Positions 16,903 to 24,868 of a stretch of DNA of 64,000 bases are shown piece after piece. Each line of letters opens with the position of its first letter. Position 1 is the stretch's first letter. Under the pieces are notes generated by a model. It did no database searches, was not told where the DNA came from, and worked only from the letters and a program-made list of their open reading frames with translations. The position numbers and the translations under genes were made by a program. Source of the stretch: Dyella caseinilytica (GTDB lineage: Bacteria > Pseudomonadota > Gammaproteobacteria > Xanthomonadales > Rhodanobacteraceae); assembly GCF_016865235.1 (NCBI RefSeq), contig NZ_CP064030.1, positions 2,790,001 to 2,854,000 of the forward strand. Reading direction: 5' to 3'.

Positions 16903-18069
16903 ATGACAAACAAGCCCGGACAACGCTATCGCGTGAAAGCGTCCGTGAGGGAATGGAAATCTGGGCGTTATGGAACGTGGGCAGCGGTACAAATTCATTC
17001 GGAAGCACCTACAACCTCCGCCATCTTCGGTGTCAATAAACTTGGCGCCCAGCCCGCGCCCGGTGAAAACTTCAAATGCGAGATTGCTGAGGAAGGCGGT
17101 CGCTGGCGTGTCGTCGCAATGATCACGGACGAACTTCCTTTGATCCTTGAACCCTTCATTGCCATTGTGGACGAGCAATCGGGTTCTGGACGCTCGAAGG
17201 GCTATTCCCTTATGCCCTTAGATCCGTCTATCACCAGTGGGCTTCGTACATGGTTACCACAGTCATTGCTCGACAGTGCCAACATCGCACGACTTGTAGT
17301 TAATAGCCATGTGGTTGTTAGCGCAAAGAAGGTGACATCCGGTTACGAGGCCGATGGCCTACAGTCGCCACATGCAGGCATGGCATTTCCCGACTGGCAG
17401 TCATCCGGCGCATCGCCGTCACAGCCCGTCATAGCACTTGCTCTGCAAGACTGGTCGCGGGACCGGCCGGCCAAGGCCGTGCTATTCGCCGTCCGTGCGC
17501 CTGATGCGCAAGTTTATGCAAGCGTATGGATCGATGCGAAAGCGCTGCGTGCGGTCGGCATCCGAGCGCTGTATCGTGCAACGCTACCGGAAATCCAAAC
17601 CGAAGTTGAAAGCATCAAATGTATCGAGCAATGGACAGAAGTGCTGCGGACGGGTACGACGGAAGCCATTAATGCACTGCACATCGATCGAGTTTCTGTA
17701 TTGATTGAATCGGCCAGGGAAGGTAAGGCTTGGAAATTTCATCATCTTCTTGCTCCGCGCGCGTTGCGTGAACCACATAAAGATGGCGAGGTGGTCGACT
17801 GGGTTCGCGGCGATATCTTGTCGATCAAGGAAAAGAATGGTGAAGAAGATACCCGAATAATCTCCATCGCCTTCGATGACCATCGACTAGGGCGAGGCGA
17901 AGGTCGCGCTTTTCTTCCCGCTTCTGTAGTGACGGGCGCAGAACTCGATACGAATGTGCCTGTCATCATTCGCCTCATATCGCGCCTGCCTTACTGGAAC
18001 ATCTCACACGTACACCGCGCCACTCCTGCCCTTCGAGCGCTCGACGATGATTCGCAACCGGCTCAGTAA
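16903..18069 (+). CDS. First gene of helicase-topoisomerase operon, 388 aa, unknown
   Basis: Not recognised. It is 388 residues, soluble, with no signal peptide or membrane segment. The first 75 residues alternate short beta-type strands with basic residues (RYRVKASVREWKSGRYGTW, FKCEIAEEGGRWRVVAM) and could be an OB- or S1-like nucleic-acid-binding fold. A similar beta-rich, charged stretch lies near the C-terminus (VVDWVRGDILSIKEKNGEE, GRAFLPASVV). Its 3' end overlaps the start of the giant helicase gene by 23 bases, so the two are translated together. By context it is a partner of the helicase-topoisomerase protein. Confidence 0.75.
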   Translation: MTNKPGQRYRVKASVREWKSGRYGTWAAVQIHSEAPTTSAIFGVNKLGAQPAPGENFKCEIAEEGGRWRVVAMITDELPLILEPFIAIVDEQSGSGRSKGYSLMPLDPSITSGLRTWLPQSLLDSANIARLVVNSHVVVSAKKVTSGYEADGLQSPHAGMAFPDWQSSGASPSQPVIALALQDWSRDRPAKAVLFAVRAPDAQVYASVWIDAKALRAVGIRALYRATLPEIQTEVESIKCIEQWTEVLRTGTTEAINALHIDRVSVLIESAREGKAWKFHHLLAPRALREPHKDGEVVDWVRGDILSIKEKNGEEDTRIISIAFDDHRLGRGEGRAFLPASVVTGAELDTNVPVIIRLISRLPYWNISHVHRATPALRALDDDSQPAQ

Positions 18070-21000
18070 ATTTCTGATTGCTCTCGCCGATATGGTCGGC
18101 GGTAACGCCGCAGTAAAAGTCCAGGCAAAGAGCGTTTCGGAAGATCGTCCTTCGCCGCCGGTGCCAAAGAAAATGCCGGAGCCAGCTGAGCCGGAACGCA
18201 CGTACTTATCGGTCGAAAGCAGCCCGCGCATGCCGCCCGTACCACCCGCCGATCTCGCCATGTACTGGCAGGCCGCGCTCGACTTCGTCTCCTTCCGAGA
18301 ACTCGGCAAAAAGAAGCCAACCCTTATTTGTCGACCAGACGAAGTACAGCGCCGTGGCGCAAGCGAAGATGAGCAGGGGCAGATGCCAACAGGCAAAAAT
18401 GTCCATGTGGTTCTTACGCTGCAGGAGCAGCATCGACGCAAGCAGAGCGACAAAGGGCGGCGGCATCACCTCATGGCAGTGCCAGCACTGCTCACAGGGG
18501 ACGGCTACCTGGTACCACGCACGGATGCTCCACCTGTGCTAAATGGTTCGTATCTCGCTCCTGATGTCGGCCCTTATGCGTTCTGCATTGCTCAGCGCGA
18601 TGTCGCGGACGACGCGATGACATCCAAGCTACGTACGATGACGACCGACCGCACGATGTCGCTCGGCTGGGAGACCTGGTGGTGCACCGCGATGTCTGTC
18701 CTGCGAGAGCTGCTCGAGGCGGGCAGCGATGAGGCGATGTTGGCACGCATGTTGGAGTTACTGCCTCCCGACAAAGGTGGCAAGCCGACGCAGTGGCAGC
18801 TCATAGCCGCGGTATTCCCTACTGATGACGGCGGTCGGGGCCAGATTGCAGCGACCTACGAGGCAACGTTGCAGGAAATGCGCAAGGGCGAAGGCCGCGT
18901 GCCGTTGTTCGAACGCCTCGGCGGGACCGAGCATGCGACTGACGTCGAACGGATACCTCCTGAGGCCATGAGTTTGATCATGGGTCATATCGACGAATAT
19001 GAAGAAAGCTCTCAGCGTCGCAGCTTGTTTCCCCTCGACGATACCCAACGCATGGCGGTCACTGCGATCTTGTCCTTGGCGGATGGTGAACTACAAGCGA
19101 TCAACGGCCCACCGGGAAGCGGCAAGACCTCCATGCTGCGCGCCGTTGTGGCAAGTCAATGGGTGAACGCCGCACTACGCCAGGAACCCTGTCCCATCAC
19201 CCTCGCCTGTGGTGCCACAAACCAGTCGGTCACCAACGTCATTGAGGCCTTCGGCAAGGCGCCACACCCTGATGACTCTCTTCCCCATGCGCAACGCTGG
19301 ATCGCCGATGCCAGCAGCTATGGCGCCTATCTTCCGGCGAGCAGTCGCCTCTCGAACGAAGAACTCGGCGCAGAGAACGAGCGCTTCGTATGCCTGCAAA
19401 CTGCCTTCGGAGGCGGTTTCCCGTATCGTTACTGGAAGCGCGCTGATGCGCTCGATCCATTGCATGCACTGGAATACGAAGAAGTTTACCTGTCCCATGC
19501 ACGCCGTGCCCTTGGCGACGAGTCCTTAGGAACACTGGAAGTTGCCATCAAGGTCGTCTGGCAGCGTCTAGCCAGTGTCGAACAGCGCCTGAAGCGATTC
19601 GACAGCGAATGGCGTTCCGGCGGTAACTGGCAAGACAGCGTGAATGTGCATCTCGACGCCAGGGAAACAGTGTGGGCATCGGAGCGCATGGAGGTGGCAA
19701 GGGATTGCGTCAAGCGGTTGACGACTACTCCCTCGGAAGAAAATGCCCAGAAACTCTCTGATCTCCTATGGCGCCCCGATACCTTCCATTGGGCCGCGCG
19801 CTACTGGGAGGGCAGATTTCTTCTCGCGCAACGCGAGCGCTTGATCACTCGGCATCCGCTCAACGTTGAAGAGGCCCTCCGCCGTATCTGCATGCTAACG
19901 CCTTGCATCGTATCGACGCTGCACAGTGCCCCACGGCTCTTGGAAATCCAGCGTGACTTCGTGGATCCAGCCGATCCCGTGACGCACGTACTCGGGAAGG
20001 TCGACCTCTTGGTCGTCGACGAGGCGGGACAAGCATCACCCGAGCTTGCAGCTTCAATCTTCGCCCTTGCCCGCCGCGCGGCCGTGGTGGGGGACATCAA
20101 GCAGCTCGCGCCCATTTGGAACAATACGCCTCTTACGGAATTCGGTATTGCCGCCCAAACCGACACCCTCGCACACCTCGACGCTATCGTCCGTTCGCGA
20201 CGCTCAGTAGCCAGTGGCAGCATACTTGGCGTAGCGCGACTGCTGTCACGCTGGCGCGAGCGCAACGACCTCGGGGTCAGTCTGCGGTACCACTACCGGT
20301 GTAAACCCAACATCATCAGCTACTGCAATACGCTGGCCTACGATGGCCAGCTCATTGCACGAACCCGCGAGGATGACAAGGGGCCTGAGCCGACGATGGC
20401 GTGGGTTGCCGTAGATGCAACACCTGTCCCTGTCAGCGGTTCGTGGAGTAATCCGCGCGAGGTTGAGGAAATCGTTTCCTGGATCGTCGAACGCTGGCCG
20501 ACATGGCGGAAGCACCCACAAACCGAGAACAAGTCGCTGCATGAGATTATCGCCCTCATCACGCCGTATCGCCCGCAAGCTGACTTGCTAAAAAGCAGCC
20601 TCAAGAACGCGATCGAACACGCACGAAAGAAGCACGGAGGAGACTGGCCCGATAAAGAGGATGTCGAAAAGGTGGTAATCGGCACCGTTCATAAGCTTCA
20701 GGGTGCCGAGAGACCAATCGTTTGCTTTAGCCTTGTCGAAGGCCCAGAGCAGAGTGGTACGAGCTTCATCGATACCGAACGCAGTCTACTGAACGTAGCA
20801 GTTTCACGCGCGAAGCGCTCCTTCATCATCTTCGCGAACCCGCGTCGACTGTTTTCGGATGACTTGCGTCGCGAAGTACGAGAAAGCCCGGAACTACTGG
20901 GAGCCACGATTGCCTCTATGTCACCCTCACATCAGCTCGGCGCGCACTTGCATTACCGTATCAGTGCTCGCCCGCTGTATCCGCAAAGAGTCGTTTTCAT

Positions 21001-22825
21001 CGAGGCAATTAACAAGCAGCAAACGCTTTCAGACATCCTCGGAAAGGTATCTGCGGTCATGGCGACGGCTGGTGCGCTCACCCAGTTACCCGTCAACGGT
21101 GGGGTCGACATAGGTGCTGGCTTCGTCCCCTACCCCATAAACGAATCGACGGCCAGAGATTTCCTCAATCGAGCCGCGCGGATCCTTCCTTCCATCAACG
21201 AAGTCGTTCTGGCAACCGACGACGATCGCATGGGCGAGTACATCAGCTGGCAGATAAGCCGCCTGTTACGTGGAGAGCTGACCGGCAAGCTGGTTGTGCG
21301 CGCGCGCCTGGCGGCCATGACGCGATCGGCAGTCAGTCGAGCCATCGACGCCTCGACCGACATAAACGAACGCAAGGTGACTGCGGAAATAGTTCGTGAA
21401 ATTGCCGACTGCCTTATCACTCAGCGCTTCACCGGATTATCCGCCTCAGAAGGAGTCAGGCTGGCGTGTGGCACCCTCTACGATAAACTCGCCCCGCTCG
21501 GCGCGATCGAGACGGACAGGTCACCGACAGGCCATGTCCCATCCCTGGGCAGGGTGCAGGCCGCCATCCTCGGGTTACTGCTACGGCAAGCCCGCGAGAC
21601 GCTGGAACTCGCAGGATCAAACCGTATCGTCGCCGAGATTCCTTATGGCAAGGGTGCCCTGTATGGCGAGGTGTTTCATCTCGCGCAAAATCGCGCCACG
21701 ACGCAGACCCGCGATGGACTTAGCGCATTGGCCGGCCTCGCCTTGGCTCCTGACACCCCTCCAATGATCGTGCGAGACGTAGCCGGACCACCGGAGGCGG
21801 GAACGATCTCGATCATGGCGCAAGCTTGGCGCCGCTTCGGCCTCGAGCCATGGACGACAATGGATGCGCTACAATCGCTCTACGATGGTTCATGGTCCGC
21901 GCAAGGCCACCAGTCCTCAGCGCCCGATCCATACGAACCGGAGGAACCGGTCGTTCCGCTTGAGCGCCAGGGACATCCACCGATCACGCCGCTCGATCGT
22001 ACGGCCACCCCCGACGTACTTGCGCATCAGTTTTCCAATCCTGCCTGCGACCAGGTCTATCGACTCGTCTGGGACCGGCTCGCCGCTGCCGAACGTGGCC
22101 CGTACGAGCTCCGCTATGCAACCCTTGACCTGCCATTTGATTCGAACAGCGCCGCACAGATCTGCATTCGCGTCCGTGCCGCGTCCTGCAGGCCAGCTAT
22201 CACTGCGCCGACGTTCCGTGACGACGATAATGCCATAGAAACCGCAACTCTCATGCTTGGCGATGATCCCGCGCGAATCAACGCCGTCGATGACCTGCTC
22301 GAAGCCTGGGATCGCCGTTCGTTCGACGGCGTCATACCCCGCCTGTCCATGGAACCCGCAGGTCAATGGGAGATGCCACTCGATCGCCTGTTACTTGATC
22401 TCGAAAGCGCAGGCATCGGACGTCCATCAACATTGGCCCGTTCACTCCAGAGGCTAGTCGAGAAAAAGCTAATCGTCCTCCCGGCTGCAGGCGGCTCGGT
22501 CAAGCTTACAAAATCGGGAGTCGAAGCCGCGCTCACTCTGGAAGCGGCGGAGCCAGAGTTATCGTCACCCGATTTCTCCTCGCGTATGTCCGGCCGGCTC
22601 GATGCGATCGAACGAGGCGAAGCGGGGCCCCGCGACGTACTGGCATGGCTTGCCACGTACTTCATGCCACGCGCAGCGGTGCGCGAACTGACGCCGCGTA
22701 TCTGGAATTCGTTGGCCGAGCTCGAGTTCGCGATGGATCATCGAACGGCGTCGATTCCGTCGGGCGGCCTAGTCAGTCGTGCATCGAATACCGATAGCAT
22801 CACGGGTCGGGAGCAGAACACTTGA
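18047..22825 (+). CDS. SF1 (Upf1/Dna2-like) helicase fused to a type IA topoisomerase module
   Basis: 1,592 residues from ATG 18,047. The helicase spans about 330-960: Q-motif FPLDDTQRMAV, Walker A INGPPGSGKT (~352-361), DEAG in LLVVDEAGQASPEL (~656), GDIKQLAPIW, YHYRCKPNIISYCN, GTVHKLQGAERPIV and VAVSRAKRSFIIFANP, the Upf1/Nam7/Dna2 order. A type IA topoisomerase module follows (~980-1,540): Toprim Glu in VVFIEAINKQQTLSDILG, GVDIGAGFVPYP, the metal motif ATDDDRMGE (Asp1058/1060, Glu1064), MTRSAVSRAI, VPSLGRVQAAILGLL, LYDG (~1,278), HPPITP (~1,310), ESAGIGRPSTLA (~1,456) and FSSRMSGRLDAIERGE. The YxRT(D/E)S segment with the catalytic tyrosine, expected between LYDG and HPPITP, is missing. It overlaps both neighbours. 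Confidence 0.85.
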   Translation: MIRNRLSKFLIALADMVGGNAAVKVQAKSVSEDRPSPPVPKKMPEPAEPERTYLSVESSPRMPPVPPADLAMYWQAALDFVSFRELGKKKPTLICRPDEVQRRGASEDEQGQMPTGKNVHVVLTLQEQHRRKQSDKGRRHHLMAVPALLTGDGYLVPRTDAPPVLNGSYLAPDVGPYAFCIAQRDVADDAMTSKLRTMTTDRTMSLGWETWWCTAMSVLRELLEAGSDEAMLARMLELLPPDKGGKPTQWQLIAAVFPTDDGGRGQIAATYEATLQEMRKGEGRVPLFERLGGTEHATDVERIPPEAMSLIMGHIDEYEESSQRRSLFPLDDTQRMAVTAILSLADGELQAINGPPGSGKTSMLRAVVASQWVNAALRQEPCPITLACGATNQSVTNVIEAFGKAPHPDDSLPHAQRWIADASSYGAYLPASSRLSNEELGAENERFVCLQTAFGGGFPYRYWKRADALDPLHALEYEEVYLSHARRALGDESLGTLEVAIKVVWQRLASVEQRLKRFDSEWRSGGNWQDSVNVHLDARETVWASERMEVARDCVKRLTTTPSEENAQKLSDLLWRPDTFHWAARYWEGRFLLAQRERLITRHPLNVEEALRRICMLTPCIVSTLHSAPRLLEIQRDFVDPADPVTHVLGKVDLLVVDEAGQASPELAASIFALARRAAVVGDIKQLAPIWNNTPLTEFGIAAQTDTLAHLDAIVRSRRSVASGSILGVARLLSRWRERNDLGVSLRYHYRCKPNIISYCNTLAYDGQLIARTREDDKGPEPTMAWVAVDATPVPVSGSWSNPREVEEIVSWIVERWPTWRKHPQTENKSLHEIIALITPYRPQADLLKSSLKNAIEHARKKHGGDWPDKEDVEKVVIGTVHKLQGAERPIVCFSLVEGPEQSGTSFIDTERSLLNVAVSRAKRSFIIFANPRRLFSDDLRREVRESPELLGATIASMSPSHQLGAHLHYRISARPLYPQRVVFIEAINKQQTLSDILGKVSAVMATAGALTQLPVNGGVDIGAGFVPYPINESTARDFLNRAARILPSINEVVLATDDDRMGEYISWQISRLLRGELTGKLVVRARLAAMTRSAVSRAIDASTDINERKVTAEIVREIADCLITQRFTGLSASEGVRLACGTLYDKLAPLGAIETDRSPTGHVPSLGRVQAAILGLLLRQARETLELAGSNRIVAEIPYGKGALYGEVFHLAQNRATTQTRDGLSALAGLALAPDTPPMIVRDVAGPPEAGTISIMAQAWRRFGLEPWTTMDALQSLYDGSWSAQGHQSSAPDPYEPEEPVVPLERQGHPPITPLDRTATPDVLAHQFSNPACDQVYRLVWDRLAAAERGPYELRYATLDLPFDSNSAAQICIRVRAASCRPAITAPTFRDDDNAIETATLMLGDDPARINAVDDLLEAWDRRSFDGVIPRLSMEPAGQWEMPLDRLLLDLESAGIGRPSTLARSLQRLVEKKLIVLPAAGGSVKLTKSGVEAALTLEAAEPELSSPDFSSRMSGRLDAIERGEAGPRDVLAWLATYFMPRAAVRELTPRIWNSLAELEFAMDHRTASIPSGGLVSRASNTDSITGREQNT

Positions 22826-23748
22826 GTGGAGGGCTCACGTCATATCCCCGCACTGGTGGCGGGGGTGGCTCTTCGCTCGCAGCTATCCATCGCCTGCTTG
22901 GTCGTCTTCATACGGGAAGCCAGGCAAGCAACGATACGTATGCAATGCAATTGCTAGATGCACTTGAGCGATTCAGGACTGAGCAATCCAATCAAGGCCT
23001 GCACGAGTCGACCATCGCCCAAGCCATCCTGATCAGGGACGCACTCTTCGCTGCACGGGCTTCGGGCAGAGTATCGCGCGCCCACCACCAGAAGGCCATG
23101 GAAATCTGTGCCGAGGAATTCAGAGTCATAAGACCATTTGCTAGCACAGGGTTCATGCAACGCTCCCAGAACGCAATCCTGGCGGCGAGCCAGCCCAACA
23201 TCACGCTCGCAACACTGCGTGGACTTAAGGAAGAAATCGGTCTTGTCGCATGGCTCTACGAGGCATCCGCTCTGCTCGGAGTAGACCTATCCACGACCAT
23301 CGCCGCCAACACGACGGCGTTGCACGCCCGATGGGGAGTTGCTTACGGTTCCAACGGTAATCTTGTCTACCTCGAGACCGGCGCTTCGTACAACGTGAAT
23401 ATCGTGATATGCATTGAGGTGCCGGGTAGCCCCGGCCCGCTCATCATGGCGGGGGAAGCCAAGGGTGGCCATAGCGCTTACGGCATCGTGCAAGGTTCAC
23501 CAACTATGCGCGCCGAGCTCAAAGTAACGTCTCCGATCTCACAAGGCTCGCTCATTTACGCAAGATCCCGGGCGTGGTACATGCGTAGGGACATGGGAAC
23601 GGCCCCACACAAGGTCGAGCGTCGCAAGGGGGGTATCATGATCGAGGAAGCCGCGAAGAGTCGCCGATTGGTCTTCATGGCGGCGCGTGGTGACATAGTG
23701 GCGGCGCAGACACAATCGACATCCCGGGACCACCTCGAATGCAATTGA
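22822..23748 (+). CDS. Predicted PD-(D/E)XK nuclease, third gene of the operon
   Basis: 308 residues from TTG 22,822, whose TTGA overlaps the stop of the helicase-topoisomerase gene; the only later ATG (22,945) would lose 41 residues. The C-terminal half has IVICIEV...LIMAGEAKGGHSAYG and then ISQGSLIYARSRAWYMRRD. The EAKGG-x-S-x-x-G motif followed by a QG(S/T) helix resembles PD-(D/E)XK nuclease toxins (Glu212, Lys214). The upstream acidic ligand is not clear. Residues 5-12 read LTSYPRTG, which recalls the tyrosine motif missing from the preceding protein; this may be chance. It probably cuts DNA or RNA when the complex is activated. Confidence 0.6.
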   Translation: MSGGLTSYPRTGGGGGSSLAAIHRLLGRLHTGSQASNDTYAMQLLDALERFRTEQSNQGLHESTIAQAILIRDALFAARASGRVSRAHHQKAMEICAEEFRVIRPFASTGFMQRSQNAILAASQPNITLATLRGLKEEIGLVAWLYEASALLGVDLSTTIAANTTALHARWGVAYGSNGNLVYLETGASYNVNIVICIEVPGSPGPLIMAGEAKGGHSAYGIVQGSPTMRAELKVTSPISQGSLIYARSRAWYMRRDMGTAPHKVERRKGGIMIEEAAKSRRLVFMAARGDIVAAQTQSTSRDHLECN

Positions 23749-24542
23749 TACTGCCCGCTCCCCTGGAAGACACCGCGGAAGCCATCAGCCGCGACGACAT
23801 GACCATGTACGAGAGCCTGCTCGCCGAAGGGGTCCTTACCCGCACCACTGCTATCAACCGGGACAACATCCAACCCGTGGCGGAACTGCATATCGGCCTA
23901 ATCCAGTACCTAGGCGGCGCTTACCATCTACGGGACGCGGAGCGCTTTCGCAAAGCCGTGTCCATGCATCTGAGTCTCGCCGAGTGGCTGGTCGAGCGCT
24001 TCGAACCAGAGCCACGCCATCTGTTAGTCGACTTGTGCCTTTCAGTCATTAATGGTTCCTCGCAAACCCGTCGCTCTCTCGCCAGGGCCATATTAACGGC
24101 GCCTGGTGGCGTAGATATCCATGACGAAGCTGGACTCCTAGCCACGATATTGGCCGCAACCAGCGACTTAGATCGCGGCCGCGCAGTACTCGAAATAGCG
24201 AGACTGCGCAACGCTTGCGTCGCCCGCACCTTTCCTCGCCTGCGTACGCGAGCCCTGATCGCATTCGCGATCGGCGCACGCGAGATCAACGCTGGAACCA
24301 CGACGCGCTTCGCTTCGTGGTTATTGCGCATGGACAGCAGCCGTCTCGCATCTATCGTGAAGGAACTCACCCGTGCGCAACGGGGAGAATCTACAGCGAT
24401 CACGGCGGCCTCTTTCATCGATCTTCCCGCTGCCGCACTAGCTTCACTCGCTGCATCGCGCTTGAGGCGCCGGGATGGCGACACCTTTCCTAAGACGTTC
24501 TTTTCCGACTACCGCTGGATCGCTGAGGCAGGATGGGCGTAA
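23739..24542 (+). CDS. Fourth gene of the operon, 267 aa helical protein, unknown
   Basis: Not recognised. It is 267 residues, almost entirely helical and rich in Ala, Arg and Leu, with repeated amphipathic helices (RSLARAILTAPG, AVLEIARLRNACVAR, LRTRALIAFAIGARE), perhaps a TPR- or HEAT-like scaffold. There is no catalytic motif, signal or membrane segment. It overlaps the nuclease gene by 10 bases and the next gene by 10 bases, so it is coupled to both. A scaffold, sensor or inhibitor of the nuclease would suit its place, but nothing in the sequence proves that. Confidence 0.7.
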   Translation: MQLILPAPLEDTAEAISRDDMTMYESLLAEGVLTRTTAINRDNIQPVAELHIGLIQYLGGAYHLRDAERFRKAVSMHLSLAEWLVERFEPEPRHLLVDLCLSVINGSSQTRRSLARAILTAPGGVDIHDEAGLLATILAATSDLDRGRAVLEIARLRNACVARTFPRLRTRALIAFAIGAREINAGTTTRFASWLLRMDSSRLASIVKELTRAQRGESTAITAASFIDLPAAALASLAASRLRRRDGDTFPKTFFSDYRWIAEAGWA

Positions 24543-24868
24543 TCATCGAATTTTTCTCCGTAGCGGCCGATGCGGAAGTGACCGAAGATGGCGATGAAGT
24601 CGCTTCGATCTCAATCAATTCGCGAGCGGCAGGCTCTGTCTTCGCGGTCCTCATGGCATCACCGCTAGCAGGGCTAGTGGGTGACGGCAGTGCTGCAGAG
24701 CGAGCCATTACGGTACGGATGCCGGATTTCCCCACTCTTACCCTCTTCGCCATAAGCCTACGCGACACAGATCCCGACGAAGCGTTGCGCGACTTCGCCA
24801 ATGCATTGGACGACGCCATAAACGAAGCTAGCTGGCGAATGGGCGATCTCCGGATCGTAGCGACCTAA
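24533..24868 (+). CDS. Fifth gene of the operon, 111 aa, unknown
   Basis: Not recognised. It is a small acidic protein with alternating strands at the start (GVIIEFFSVAADAEV, EVASISINSRAAGSVFAVLM) and a final helix (DEALRDFANALDDAINEASW). GAGGCAGG precedes the ATG, which overlaps the previous stop by 10 bases. Its TAA overlaps the stop of the convergent nuclease gene, so the two transcription units meet with no spacer. Small acidic last genes of toxin-like operons are often inhibitors; this is inference. Confidence 0.65.
   Translation: MGVIIEFFSVAADAEVTEDGDEVASISINSRAAGSVFAVLMASPLAGLVGDGSAAERAITVRMPDFPTLTLFAISLRDTDPDEALRDFANALDDAINEASWRMGDLRIVAT

Noticed and set aside
18047..22825. Reverse gyrase
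   Set aside because: Reverse gyrase joins an SF2 helicase to topo IA and keeps the tyrosine motif. Here the helicase is SF1 Upf1/Dna2-like and the tyrosine segment is missing.
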